Numbered from the stretch's first letter, positions 22,390 to 35,000 are shown. The stretch: 64,000 nucleotides of DNA from Datisca glomerata (GCA_003255025.1 QANY01008723.1:868001-932000), one strand, 5' to 3'. Made by a program: numbers and translations. Notes: generated by a model not told the origin, from the letters alone.

Positions 22390-23930
22390 AAAACACAATA
22401 GAAGAATGAGCGCTAAATGAGTGGGGGAAGGGAATTGTGAAATTTTGATCGAAATTTAGGGAGGTGAAAACTTACCCACTCACACACTCTTGCTCCAAAT
22501 ATTTTCCTATCTCACACAAGCACTCTCCTCTCTCTCTATCTCTCTTTGTATCAAGAATCTCACGGCCAAAATCTCTCCTGAATGTCCTACCAACCTTGAT
22601 TTAAGCCCAGTAAACGATAACATCACTCAGACAAGGGCAATGATGTCCCAATGCCAAAAACCAACGAATTGAGAAGCCCTAGCTCACTGGATTCAAGCCT
22701 ACAATAAGCTGGAGATCCCCCAACACTGAAGATTGGCGAGAAATCTGAGAAGACGCATAGAAAAGAACCCTCTAAGTTTATGCGCACAATCACCTGTTGT
22801 GCCCTAAACATGAGTGAGAGACACCGAAACAGAGAGAGTGAGAGAGGGAGGCAGAGAGCGTATGGCAGATCTTGCAAGTTCAATTCAATATTGAGTCTCC
22901 CTACTCTTTCATACTTTGATTTTATAGCTTAGAACAAGTGGTAAGGATCTATTTTCTTGCGAGGTAGGTTTCAATCTCAAATCCATTTATGATTTTTGTC
23001 TGGTTGTTGTGATTTTTGAGTTTTTCATATGTGTTAATTAGGGTTTGTGTTCATGATTTCTGGGGATGTAGTTGTATGGGTTCTTTCTAACTTTGGGCTT
23101 TGACTATGATTCCCTTTTAAGGGATTTTTTTATTTGGTTTGTTTTGTTGTTTGTGAGATATATGTATATAACATCCATGGGGTAATCTTTTAAAAGTCTT
23201 TAGAAACTGTTGGAAGTTTTTGTTCAACATGGCAAATATCTCTGAAAGTGAGGTCTGATTCTCAGCCTTGTTTTGTCTCAATTCATGTTTTCACTTTACA
23301 TTTGGGTTAAAATCCATCTTCTGCACAATTTTCTATTTGAGTTCATTGATGGTATTTATTTATTTATTTTATGTCTTGTTCTTTCATTTTTTTCTTTAAT
23401 TTTTGTTCTATTTTCTCGTCTCCTATGTGTTTTTATGAGAGAGTGATGTCTGATTTTGATGTTGGGTTATGTTCAAGTTAGTGTTTTCTTTGCTTTTTCT
23501 TCTCCGTCTTCTCAAAGTTTTTTGTCCTTACACTGTTCTGATGCTTTCTTATATTGTTTTGATTTTTTGTTCCCTCAATGAAAGTCATGGACATTATTGC
23601 ATGTATACCCTATTTAGTGTAGTTTCCTTCTTGTGGGTTATTCTTATATCTGGGTTGTTGTCGTTGGCTTAGGATTCTAGTGTTTTGAGAAATAAAAAAT
23701 GAAAAATCTCAACAAATGGCTATTAGCTTATGCCATATATTTTGAGCATTTAAGTATGTATAGCTGTTATGACATATAATTTCTTGTGATACCTAGTATT
23801 TGGAAAAGAACTTTGTAGTTTTTTCTCACTAGCTTAAAGTTATGATGAGGTTGTTATCTTCTTTCTTTGGCTATATCTGTAATCAATATTAACTTTTATA
23901 TATCCTTCTTATTTCCCTTTTGATTGTGTA
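22390..23930 (+). promoter_or_regulatory. CACTA-2 5' region, possible promoter, leader and intron
   Basis: A CT-rich leader-like stretch (22510-22560) and T-rich intron-like DNA (22960-23930) precede the captured exons. No protein motif is found in the short frames here. Promoter function is inferred only from position in front of the transposase. Confidence 0.3.
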
Positions 23931-23931
23931 G

Positions 23932-24294
23932 AAATCCTTCTTAGATTGGCTGATTTTGGTGTATTGCATCGCAATGAGGCTAGTGATGCATTAACTAGAC
24001 TAACTCGTGTGAGGAGGTTTCAACATGTAAGCATAGATGTCATGGTTTATTATTAACTTTGTCTTCTACCAAAAATAATGATGTTATTTGTTACTCGATG
24101 TCTTCTCTATTGCAGAATTGCACTTTACTATCTTAGATTATTCTATTAAGATTATGTTCCTAACGCTCATCATTTCTTGACAAAATTTGATCAAAATTTC
24201 CTTGCAGGATGATGCTTATATTTTCTGCACCAAGTCCTAGGTGAATTGCATTTCGTTGATGTACATGTTCACTTTTGATCTGAAGTTATCAATG
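23932..24294 (+). pseudogene. Captured exons of threonyl-tRNA synthetase
   Basis: Exon A (23932-24026) reads [20 protein letters not shown] and TRVRRFQH before a GTAAGC donor. Exon B (24208-24294) follows TTGCAG and reads DDAYIFCTKS then stop, later FTFDLKLSM before GTATGC. These match the class II catalytic core of ThrRS, including motif 2 ([25 protein letters not shown]) and the following GFTYDLKLS segment. Exon B has an internal deletion and stop. The normal intron between the two is kept, so capture was from genomic DNA rather than mRNA. Confidence 0.85.
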
Positions 24295-24941
24295 GTATGC
24301 TATTACTTCATCATTTTTGGAAAAGTACTAAACCTATTGTCTAGATATTTAGAATTCAAATCCTATCTGGATCGATGGTATCACAAGAATCAGCAGCATG
24401 TTTCTTATTGTTTATGAATCAAGAAGTATGCACTCTGCAAACCTGGATTCTAGTTTCTTCATTACTAATAACGATCTTTTCATAAAAGCAACATACTTGA
24501 CTTTGTTTGACTTTCACTAGCCTTACTAATAACGATCTTATCATAGCTTTAGTGACATTTAGTCGCATGTGATCATGAATTCTTTTTTTTATTTTCTTTT
24601 CCTTTTGATAAGCTGAAAGGAAAATAAAAAAGGATAATATCTCTACATTTCAGTAGTTAACTTACCAGAATGGAGAAAGATTGGGTGCATTTTAATAGGT
24701 AAAAAGATTGGTTACTTTATTTAAGATAAGTGTAAAATATAATCATAAATATATATCTTAGTAGTTGATGTTTTAATTGATAGAGCTATAAAAGAGTATC
24801 GGGAATGAGCATGGAATTTCGTCAAGATAGCATAAAGAAATGCAAATTATGTAGATAAAATTTTATGTTCTTGCAAAGAATGTCGAAAAATATGTGTCAT
24901 TAATGTAGTGACATGGTTTTTGAGCATTTCATAATAAATAA

Positions 24942-27900
24942 ATGGATCTAACCTATACAACTTGGTACCACCATGGAGAACAAATACTGAGAGAAGATAA
25001 AATGGATGAAGTAAACAAATCATACACACACAACATGTATGAATCAACTTATGGATTTGAAGATGAACATTCTAGGGATTTTGAAGGGAGAGATGAGGAT
25101 TCCATGGATAAGTTAGGAGACGCTGAAATTGTTTTGTATCCAGGTTGTACCAAATACACAAAGTTATCAGCCATTGTAGTTTTATATAGAGTTAAAACTA
25201 AGAGTGGTTGGTCTGAAAAAATCTTTACTGACTTTTAGAAATTTTACATAATATATTATCAGATGAGAATGTGATTCCAAGATCTATGTATTTAGTAAGA
25301 AAGCTTCTCAAAGAGTTTGATTTAGGGTACACAAAAATTCATGCTTGTGTGAATGAATGCTGCTTGTTTAGAAAAGAGAGAGAACATTTAGAGAAATATC
25401 TAAGATGTGGCTCTTCAAGGTGGAAAGTTGATGAACATGCAAATAGGATAAAAAAGGGTGTACCAGTTAACATTTTGTGGTACTTTCCTATAATTCTGAG
25501 GTTTAGAAGCATGTTTAAGTCTGTAAAAGTTGCTGAAGCTTTAAGGTGCAATCAAAACAATAAGAGTGATGATGGGAAGATGCGTCACCCTATAGATTTG
25601 TGGTGTGGGAGTTGGTGAATTAAAAATGGCCTTTTTCATCTAATCCGCGTAATCGTAGGTCAGGACTTGTCGCAGATGGTTTTAATCCCTTTTGTAGTTT
25701 GAGCAGTACATATAGTTGTTGGCCAATCATGCTTGTGCTTACAACTTACCACCATGGTTATCTTCTTAACGTTGTTAATATCTAGCCCAAAACAACAAGG
25801 GAATTATATCGTTGTGTATTTACAACCTCTAATAGAAGATCTTCAAAATTTATGGAATAATGGGGTGCACACTTTTGATGCTTTTAGTAAATCTTTTTTT
25901 TTATCTGAGAGTTATTTTGATGTGGACCATCAATGATTTTCCAGCATATGGAAATCTTGTTGGATGTACTACGAAAGAAAAAAAAAGCATGTCCAGTTTG
26001 TGGTGAAAACACACATTCTTGCTTGGTAAAATACTATAGTAAGTGTGCATACATAGGTCACAAATGCTTTCTACGTCCATCTCATCCATTTAGGACAAAG
26101 AAAGCGTGGTTTGATGGGAACGAGGAGCATGAGCAAATTCCTAGAATCATGACTGGTCGCAATGTTTATCTAGAACTGAAAGTCTATGTCAATGATTTTG
26201 GAAAATGTGGTAAGAAATGGAAGAAAATAGGCAAAGAAGCGGATACTATATGGAAGAAAAGATCAATCTTCTTTGATATACCATATTGGGAGGTTAGTAT
26301 CTTTCAATTTTTCTATTGTTAGTTTCATTTTGAACATTTTTAGATGTTGTCATCACATTTTCAGGTATTAATATTATGTCATAATCTGGACGTGATGCAC
26401 ATTGAGAAAAATATATGTGAAAGCATTATTGGTACATTGCTGCATGTGAAAGGAAAATCAAAAGATGGAATTAATGCACGTAAGGATCTACAACACATGG
26501 ATATTAACTATGGCTTGCATCCAAAAGATGATGGATCTAGAATCGTCCTTCCTCCTGCTCTGTACCCATTAACCAAAAAAGAGAAAGAAACCTTTTGTAG
26601 GAGGCTTTTTGATATATTATTACTAGATGGTTCCAATTCTAATATTAGAAACTACATATCAATGGAAGATTGTAAAGTCATTGGTCTTAAATCACATGAT
26701 TGTCATGTTCTCATTCAACAATTCTTACCTGTAGCCTTAAGAGGATTGCTTCCAAAAGGGCCCAAAGATGCAATATTCAGATTATGTGCTTTTTTAATAG
26801 ACTGTGTCAGCATTTCATTGATAGAGAAAGAATACAAGCGATGGAAGATGAAGTAGTTGAAACATTGTGCATCTTTGAAAGGTTCTTCCCACCATCATTC
26901 TTTGACATAATGGTTCACTTAGTAATTCACTTGGGGCAAGAAGCACGTCGATGTGGTCCCGTCCATTTCCGTTGGATGTACCATTTTGAAAGATAATCAA
27001 AACATGATTCTTCAGTTTGCAATATTTTCCTAAACATATAAAATACTTTAAAATGCGCATTTTTGGCTTTAGGTATATGAAGATACTAAATGGGTACGTT
27101 CAAAATCATGCACGACCTGAAGGATGTATTACAGAATGTTATCTAGCAGATGAGTGCGTGGACTTCTGTAGTGAATTTATCGAGAAATAAATAGGAGTAC
27201 GCCATGGAGAATGTCACAATCAAGATTTCATTAGTGACATTATTCTTGAACGACGTCCAATCTCAGCAGGAACATCAATTATGATGAGTGATGAAATGTT
27301 AGAAAGTGTGCATTGTTATGTGTATTCAATACGGGTGTGGTCGAACCATTCTTTGAGTAAGTAATTATAAGTTTCTTAGATATTTAACTAATTTATATTG
27401 ACACGACATTGATATATCACCTATCAATATGTGTACATTTGATGTTAGGATACATTTGAGCGAGTTACAAAGATCACATAAAGATCTTGAAAGAAATCCT
27501 ACCTTGCTATGGAAGAGGCATACAGAAAAGTTTTCATCATGGATTAAGGAGAAGGTGAATTACATGCTACAAATTGTTTTACAAATGATTGGTGAAAGTT
27601 TTATGATATTGACATATTAAATTTAATGCTCTTTTATAGATTCAGATGAATTCTTCTACGAGTGATGGGTTGGACATACTAAAAAGGCTTGCATTTGGTC
27701 CTAGAAAATAAGCAGTATCTTATACTGGATATGTTACTAACGGACAACAACTTCATACCAGAAAAGTCAACTCAAAATAGTGGTGTCACGATTGAAGCAA
27801 CAACTATGTGCAGATCAAGTGCTAGAGATGTTTCACAAGTTTATGATGTGGTTTCTTATTATGGAGTGATCCATGATATAATTTTGTTAGATTATTATGT

Positions 27901-28201
27901 TTTTCATATTCCAATCTTTAAATGTATATGAGCAAATATAAGTAATGGCATTAGGGTTGAAGATGGTTTCACCATTGTCAATCTACACCAAGGACAATCC
28001 CAATTTACCAGGGAACCAGTCATACTAACATCACAAGCAAAACAAATTTTTTATTCTAAAGAGCATGAGACCTCTAATTGGTATAGTGTTCTTAGGGCTC
28101 CACCTAGAGGTTTAGGTGATTTGGAGATGTGCAATGAGAATGGTGATGATGATGAGAATTCCATTCCTCAAGAGTTGTCTTCAATACTTGAAAATGAATG
28201 A
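24942..28201 (+). pseudogene. CACTA transposase, TNP2 type (Transposase_21, DUF4218, DUF4216)
   Basis: The protein that would cut and move the element. Segments in order: YTTWYHHGE (24953); AEIVLYPGCTKYTKLSAIVV (about 25125); LLKEFDLGYTKIHACVNECC (25305-25370) with RCGSSRWK (25405); RHPIDLW; PLIEDLQNLWNNGV.TFDAFS (25830); ACPVCGENTH (25987) and YIGHKCFLRPSHPFR (26055); CHNLDVMHIEKNICESIIGT (26380-26430), the catalytic-domain signature with the D..H motif; LKSHDCHVLIQQFLPVALRG (26690-26745); the DUF4218 part RFFPPSFFDIMVHLVIHLGQ (26880-26940); DUF4216 words NSGVTIEATTM (27775) and SYYGVIHDI (27857) ending at TGA 28201. Introns are likely (26300-26360, 27000-27070), but frameshifts and stops near 25620, 25935 and 27188 show loss of function. 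Confidence 0.88.
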
Positions 28202-28371
28202 TGGTGATAATGATGAATGTAGTTATGTAAGACTTGATAGTGAAGACATTATTCTAGACTAAATGTCAATTTATATAAATATATTCTATGTATATTTCTT
28301 TCTCCTATCAATATTTTACAATCTATTTTTTTCTAATGCATTTTTTGTTCATATTGAATAGGTTAATTAGT

Positions 28372-30341
28372 ATGGAGGATCAAAAGAAAATGTTGCAACG
28401 TAAACTCTTAGAATCTGAGTTCCAATCAATTTCAGATTCCCATCCACCAAGAAAGAAATGCTCGATACGAAACATAGTATCTAGAGATAAATCTACAGAA
28501 CCTAGTTTGACACATCCTCAGCCTAACATGACACCACCTGCTCAGCTAGTCATCCATGTCCAGTCGTATGATTCTCTCACATCCAACACTCGGGGAGCTG
28601 CACCTGAAGACATTTTAGTTAAACCCACTATCGATTCATGTGGGCCTACACCTGATTCTCATGTAGAGACCACATGAAGGAGAGGTGCAACTAAGTTGAA
28701 GAGTATTGTTGTCGAGGGTAATAATTGAATTAACATAGAGATGAACGTCATGGGCCAACCGATCAGTGAAGGTTCTGTTAGTTTATAATCTTTTATTAGA
28801 CCTCTTGTGCGGGAAATCGTACCCATAACAATTGCAGATTGGAGAAAGGTTCTCGCGGGAATGAATGAGGTTATGTGAGAATCAATACAGGTATGGTATT
28901 TTACTTTAAATATAGCATTGTTAATTGTTAGGCAAAAAGTATATTGTTTTTAACATTGACATACATACTTCATTTTTTATTATTAGGCGAGATATAGAAT
29001 TGATGAATCATGCAAGAAAATAATAATTTCACACGTGGGAGAGTTGTGGAGGTCTTTTAAATAAAAAAATTGTTACTAGCATAAGAAATGCGGCTAACGA
29101 GCAAGAAATGATGAAATTGAAGCCCGATAATGTTAGTTCAATTCAAGAGTGGAGGCTTATGTAAAGGATATGGTGGGAGAAAAATCAAAGGTAATTTGTC
29201 ATTGATTGAGTTTTGATAGTTTTTTATAGTTAAATTAATACTTCTATGCCATACGTATACATTACTCTAGGAAATAAGTGCCAAATTCAAAGAGATGAAG
29301 AAAAAATGAATCCCCCACACATGCAGTCGTAGAGGATTTGCGCGATTGACTGAAGATCTAGTAAAATGTAGATTTTTATATTTTTAATAGAAAGAAATTA
29401 ACCATCCTTAACTTATTGAATTTGGTTCTTTATAAAAAAAAACAGTCAAACCCCTGAATATGTTTCCGAAATTAGTGTTTGGATGAAGACACATATAAAA
29501 AAAGTGGTGAACCTACAAACTCGGCTGCTACTGAAGCTATTGTAAGTGTTTCATTATTTATCTATTTAGTGTCACATAACTAGATAATCAATGTTCCATG
29601 ACATTATTGCCTTTCAGAAAAAAGTTGAATGAGTTAAGTCAAGGTGCATCATCATCCGGACACAAAATTTGGTTGACGATTGTTTATCTCAAGTTCTTGG
29701 TCCTGAGAGACATGGATGACTTAGAGCGTGTGGAAACGGGATGACTCTTACTAAACATTCCATTTTATCTCAAAAGGATCGCGCCTACACGGAGCTTCAA
29801 AAATATAATATCGAATTGAAGAACAAATTTGATCATATGCAAAACCTTATGGAGCGCTAGTGAAGCATGTATAATAAATATGTAAATAGTGAATGTAGTT
29901 GACTTTCCCAATTATTACAATTTCATACTCTAATATAAATTAATTTTTAGCTTCACTGAAATGAAGGACCATCCTTTTCAGACATGCCATCACCCTCGGT
30001 AAATTTTATAACTTTTAAATGTTTGCACACAGAGCTTTACTATTGGTAATTGATGATATTCTATTGTTAGTTATAGAGTGTGAATAATAACTTGCACGTG
30101 AGAAAGTTGAAGTTATTAGATTGGATTGGATCAAATGAGGTAGTTATTGAAGGACGTTGGTCTTCAAATGATCCAAAAGACCTTGTTCATCATGTGCCTC
30201 TTGGACTTGATGCCACGAGAGTTTGGATAAATGTTGCAACAAAACTAGAAGCTTACTTATAGAGGTCTACATCTTCAATGAAATATATTGAAGATGCAGT
30301 AGGTAGCACAGTTGCATGGCCCTCTAATAGAATTGCCCCAT
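28372..30341 (+). pseudogene. TNPA-like second CACTA gene (Transposase_24 type)
   Basis: Starts MEDQKKMLQRKLLESEFQSI, with a charged, Pro/Ser/Thr-rich N-terminus to 28676 (stop). The core follows: MNVMGQPISEGSVSL, IRPLVREIVPITIADWRKVL (28798-28857), VGELWRSF (29036) and FKEMKKK (29287), typical of plant En/Spm Transposase_24 proteins that bind subterminal repeats. The C-terminal exon at 30080-30341 reads LLDWIGSNEVVIEGRW, HHVPLGLDATRVWI and IEDAVGSTVAWPSNRI, ending at a GTAAGT donor-like site. Stops at 28677, 28726 and elsewhere break it. Confidence 0.82.
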
Positions 30342-30439
30342 TGTAAGTACTTCTTTTCCATCTACTATTGGTTGATATTTTACTGGACATGATTGAACTT
30401 AGGTTGATTTGAGTTTGATTATTGGCTGCATTAGTGGTG

Positions 30440-31010
30440 TTAATTGAGATTGGAATAAACTTTTCTCATATGATGATTAGTATTGTGAGAGTTAGAAATG
30501 TGGGCTCACATAAATGCTGGACATGATTGAAATACCAGGGGGTGCTAGCCATGTGCATTGAAATATTCGATTTGCATTTGTGTTCTTGCATTTGTGTTTG
30601 ATTTGTTTATGTTAGTGAGTTTGGATTTTGAATATTATGTTAAACTTATCTTATATGATGATTAGTATTGTGAGAGTTAGAAATGTGGGCTGACATAAAT
30701 GTTGGACATGATTGAAAGGCCGGGGGGGGGGGGGGGTTNGGGGGGGGGGATGCTAGCCATGTGCATTGAAATGTTTGATTGACATTTGTGTTGGATTTGT
30801 TTATGTTGGTGAGTTTGTATTTTGAATATTATGTTAAACTTTTCTCATATGATGATTAGTATTGTGGGAGTTAAAAATATGGGCTGAGATAAATGCAGGA
30901 CATTATTGAAATGTCGGGGGGGGGGGGGGGGGCGAGCCAGGATATTNGGGGGGTGCTAGCCATGTGCATTGAATATTATGTTGAACTTTTCTCATATGCT
31001 TATGTTGTTT
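30440..31010. repeat. Tandem repeat of about 190 bp with poly-G tracts and two undetermined bases
   Basis: Three copies share catatgatgattagtattgt, gggctgacataaatgctgga and gctagccatgtgcattgaa. In copies 2 and 3 the point before tgctagcc holds long G runs (30722-30750 and 30916-30952) with N at 30739 and 30947. Copy 1 has only a short run near 30537-30542. The N calls show the assembly is uncertain here. Confidence 0.85.
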
Positions 31011-31589
31011 TTCCAACTTGCTATTATATATGCATTTTTAAGAATAGAACATAGATGCATGGAAAGTATGTATTTCAAGAAATAAGGTTTTGCAATCTAG
31101 ATTACAATCTTATAGATCAACATGTCTAAATATTGAAAAGCCTTTTATAGAGATCATATATATGTTTATAAGTGGATTTTGAACTATAACAATTATTCTT
31201 TTCATATAGGTCCACCGAAAATACAACAAACACATAGTAATTCAAGTAGTGCATGGTTCCACATAGTGATGGGGAATATGATTCTACAAGAAGATATGAA
31301 AGTTCTTTGATGAAAACTTTGACTTGCATTTATGATATTTAGTACAAACTCAAAATATTTGTAATATGTAATATGAACACTTTGGAATGCTTTTGTAGGG
31401 TTTTTTTTGGACATTTGATATGATCTTTATTAGTAAATTTCTTTAATTAAATATTTTAAATTAATAATTTAATGAATGATCTTTATATTATTTTTTTGAT
31501 ACATTAGCGTAAATTATTTACAACATTTAAAATCCTATAAGAGAATACAATAGCATAAAGAAGCACAATAGGCAAATGCAGTTATGATA

Positions 31590-32145
31590 TCGTTAGACAT
31601 GCAAGAGCGTTTTTAAAACGCTATAGAAAGCTTTTCACAGCTTTGAAAAGAGCTATCATACACATTTCATAGCGTTTAACAAACGCTATTGTAACCTTTC
31701 TATATTATTTTTTAAACGTTATCGAAAGTGTCCCATTGCGCTTGGTAACCTTTCTATAGCTTTTAGAAAATGCTATAGAAAGGTTACAATAGCGTTTAAT
31801 AAACGCTGCTATAAGCGTATCAAACGCAGTTGCACACTTTCTATAACGTTTATAAAACACTATAGAAATGGTACAATAGCGCGTTTTAAACGTTATAGAA
31901 AGTCTGCCATTGTTGTACGCTTATAATAGCGTTTATAAAACACTATGGAAACCTTTCTATAGAGTTTAAAAAACATTATTCAAAGGTTACAATAACATTT
32001 TTAAACGCTATTAAAAGTTTTTATGATAGCGTTTAACAACCGCTATCGTAGGTTCGAAGTTTTCATAACGTTGGCAGACATAGCATTACAAAAAATGCTA
32101 TTAAAATTCTATGATAGCTTTTTTTGGCCGTTATCCTAGCCTTTT
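31590..32145. repeat. Right subterminal repeat array of CACTA-2
   Basis: More than a dozen inverted words of the form TATAGCGTTTAAACGCTATA and its half sites (atagcgttt, aaacgctat), mixed with acctttctatag/ctatagaaaggt, fill about 550 bp up to the terminus. They form many overlapping hairpins. The left end has only one related palindrome (tgttttatcttaaaaca, 22378-22395), so the two subterminal regions are very unequal. Confidence 0.85.
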
Positions 32146-33884
32146 TTATTGTAGTGAATCATGCACATCATGCCTGCCGCGCAAGCTGCCGACACTTGCA
32201 TTATCCGAATTATGCGTTAATATGATATTGAATGACTAAATAATAAATGTTAACATCATAACTCACATAATCAAATTCAGTAGATGGAAGACCCCGGAGT
32301 GGAACATTTGGAAAGTCAACCAACTCAAGACCACCATCTAGGAGTGGTAACTGAATCTGCCACGATGGTAGTGGGATGTCATCCACTCTTATATAATCAA
32401 CGGTCGCTCTAGCCGACCCTGATGCTCCTGGTGCTGATGTGGCTGTTATGGTCGCTGGTGCTGGTGCCTATACATAGTAGATTACAAAATTACACTGTAT
32501 AACAAAATGAGTAATCTCCTATATTTAAAAATCACTTAGAGACGTTTATCACTTGCGAAGACGAAGATGCCCCATCATAGTTGTAAAACAACCACTTTTT
32601 CTAGAATTCATCATAAGTATCTTCGCTATCGCCATCTACATCCTCGATACAATGTATCACTCTAAAACCTCCAAGACCACCAGACAGATCCTCTCCGGTG
32701 AATGATTGATCATATAACATTGAATTTGAGGGTCTGTACAGGATGTACGGTGCCTCGGATCCCATATTCTGCCCTGAGATGCGCTTACCCAAGTACCATG
32801 CTCTTGTAGCAGGTCCTTGCATTAAGATTCTCATGGTGGTAGGAGGTATACTGTCGATGCAATAATAAGGCAAGTTTGTACATTGTCCCCAAGGGTACAA
32901 ATTGATCTACAAGTTCAAAAATAAATAGTTTGTCAGTAAAACATTATTCATACTCAGGGGGCAATATAATAATTGATATAATAAAACACATACTTCATTG
33001 GGCCTCACGTATCAAAGTTTAACATGAAATTATTTTAGGTAGTGACCAACATCCATTGTTGCCGACTCAATGTCTATCCAACGTGCTGCCCTCAGGAACA
33101 TGTCTGGACCACTTAATGGTCTACTCACTACTAAACATGGAAAGTACTCACAAGCATATACCTTCTATATCCTTCAAAAACCCCATGTCCATACACTTTT
33201 GCCGCGGCATAAAGAGTCCATATTGCAATACAATACGGACAACGCCGAACCACCCTGATTATACTCTCGTATCTCATCTATTTTATGTAGGCTAGGGAGG
33301 AAGTACAAATAAACTTTATTGCTCTTGTTGTAAAAAAATTGTACTACCTAAGAGCACAAGAAGAAAGACTCTCGTCAAAATGTCCTCCTGCTTAGGAGTA
33401 GTACACTCGTACCTGCATAATTATCAAATATCCATTGATAAGTAACTTTTTTTCTCCAACCTCCGACAACAATTTGCTAACTAGCTTTTGCAAAGCCTTC
33501 TTGTCCTTGTAGAGTTCCAAATCATAGTCTAGTTGTCGACCATCGACTTTCAGGCCAGTTATCACAACAAAGTCCAACGGGGTCATTGCCATTTCACCCA
33601 CTTCATCTATATGAAAAGGTGTGGGTTGTATCCCACCATTTCTCGGTTAGACTTTTCAATAGGACGTTATCATCTTCCCCGTTTTCAATATAGTTATAAA
33701 ATAACTAAACTCGGAGCCATCGAAATTCCTTCTCACATTTTCAGGAAGCCTATTATACCATCGAGATACTAGTGTAGTGTTCCCAAAATCACGAATACCA
33801 AGATCATAGAACTCAATCTAAAAAACCAAAATATAAGCATGACTTAGTGAAAAAGGTGTGTGGAGAAAAATGTACTATAATCCC

Positions 33885-34420
33885 TATTGTGATATTTCGT
33901 CGAACACCTTACGGGCACTAAACATACACAATAATTTTTCATCCAAAACATATATCGCTACTAATAATCATACATTTTTAGAAGCATCACATAAAAAACA
34001 CTCAGTTTTCAAAATGATTCAAGTATCTATTTGGTGTTTTAACAATATAACACATAACAACCAAATTTCTTGTTAAAGAAACTTACATTTTATCCTTGGA
34101 TGGGATATAGAATTTCATCAAACATGTTATGGGCATTCATATAAATATATTATAAAACCTCAATACGGAATTTTATCAAACACCTCACGGACAATGAAAA
34201 AATACACCATATAATTCATTATGACATTTCATCGAACATTTTACGGGCACTCATGAAAATACTATAGTTTTCCATCCAAGACATATATTTCTACCAAAAA
34301 CCATACATTTCTATAATCATCACATAAAAAACACCCAATTTGCTGAATGAATCAAGCATATATTAGGTTTTAACAATATAACACATTCAAATTCTTTAAA
34401 GAAAAACCTACATCTTGTTT
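33885..34420. repeat. Tandem duplication of about 330 bp in PMD intron 1
   Basis: The block starting gatatttcgtcgaacacctt (33891) recurs as gacatttcatcgaacatttt (34223), and both continue through atcacataaaaaacac and tttaacaatataacacat. The spacing is about 332 bp. It enlarged the first intron of the PMD gene. Confidence 0.75.
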
Positions 34421-34612
34421 GCTTGGGTGAGATATATGCTCTATTGGAGCTATATGAAGAGTAGGGCTGCTAAGATTTTGATTCTTTGGATGGATTCTTT
34501 TCACCCCATAACCGGTGGCATCGTATGGCTCTTTCGAGATGCTCGAGCTCGAACTTGGTTGCGTCGTTACACTCAATATTCCCTTTGTAACTATATGCTT
34601 TCCTTTAGCCAT

Positions 34613-35000
34613 TATTGGTGAAAATTACAATATTAGAATGATATGGGGTTTGGAATCGCGGGTTGGAGGGATTTGACTCGGGTTTGGCACGGGCTTTAAC
34701 TCGTGTGTAGCAATGGATGTGTTCAATGAGAGATTGCAGGTTTGACTCATGTGTTGCAACGAATTTGGATCGGTTTTGATGAATTTCGGGCTATGAAGAT
34801 ATATATTAAGATGGAGATGAAGAATAAAGAGAATAGGGTTTGAGTGAAGAGAAATGAAGTGTTGAGAGAGAGAGGGAAGTGTGGGTATCGATTTTTTAAG
34901 AATAAGTGGGAAGGGGTTTTTTAATGTTGGGGTTAATTTTGATAAAGGTGAGATTTGAAAATTAAATTTTATAGGGATAAATTAATTGAAACATAAAAGG
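34613..35000 (-). promoter_or_regulatory. Upstream region of the PMD gene
   Basis: On the minus strand, TATATAT-type sequence at about 34797-34806 and a CT-rich stretch (34860-34880, ctctctctctcaacacttc) lie within 300 bp of the ATG at 34612. This is what a plant core promoter and leader would look like, but no single TATA box is decisive. Confidence 0.35.

Larger units (their letters stand above)
22340..32156 (+). mobile_element. CACTA-2: full-length CACTA (En/Spm) transposon
   Basis: Begins CACTACAAAAAAAAC at 22340 and ends TTTTTTATTGTAGTG at 32156, with the 3-bp duplication AAT at 22337-22339 and 32157-32159. Length 9817 bp. It contains, in order on plus: a short subterminal region, captured threonyl-tRNA synthetase exons, a TNP2-type transposase gene, a TNPA-like gene, a 190-bp repeat block with poly-G tracts, and a long subterminal array. 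This is the layout of an autonomous element, but both genes are broken. It interrupts an exon of the PMD gene. Confidence 0.93.
17092..34612 (-). pseudogene. Plant mobile domain (PMD) gene split by two CACTA transposons
   Basis: Exon 1 (34612-34412) starts MAKGKHIVTKGILSVTT and ends with a GAT/GTAGGT donor. Downstream parts: IEFYDLGIRDFGNTTLVSRW (about 33819-33640); THTF..GEMAMTPLDFVVITGL (to about 33418, donor CAG/GTACGA), the PMD signature; EYNQGGSALSVLYCNMDSLC (about 33255); ACEYFPCL and ARWIDIESATMD (about 33150-33035); a 32900-32601 segment; DDIPLPSWQIQLPLLDGG (about 32380). The last exons continue HDVHDWWSQQAVTRENVERT across CACTA-2 (32157/22336, to donor at 22230), then 22158-22132 and across CACTA-1 to 17217-17092, an Asp/Glu-rich tail ending DTNEDTESE-TGA. 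PMD proteins (MAIN/MAIL-like and transposon-borne relatives) are nuclear; their biochemical role is poorly known. At least two frameshifts (near 33680 and 33618) indicate decay in addition to the insertions. Confidence 0.75.
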
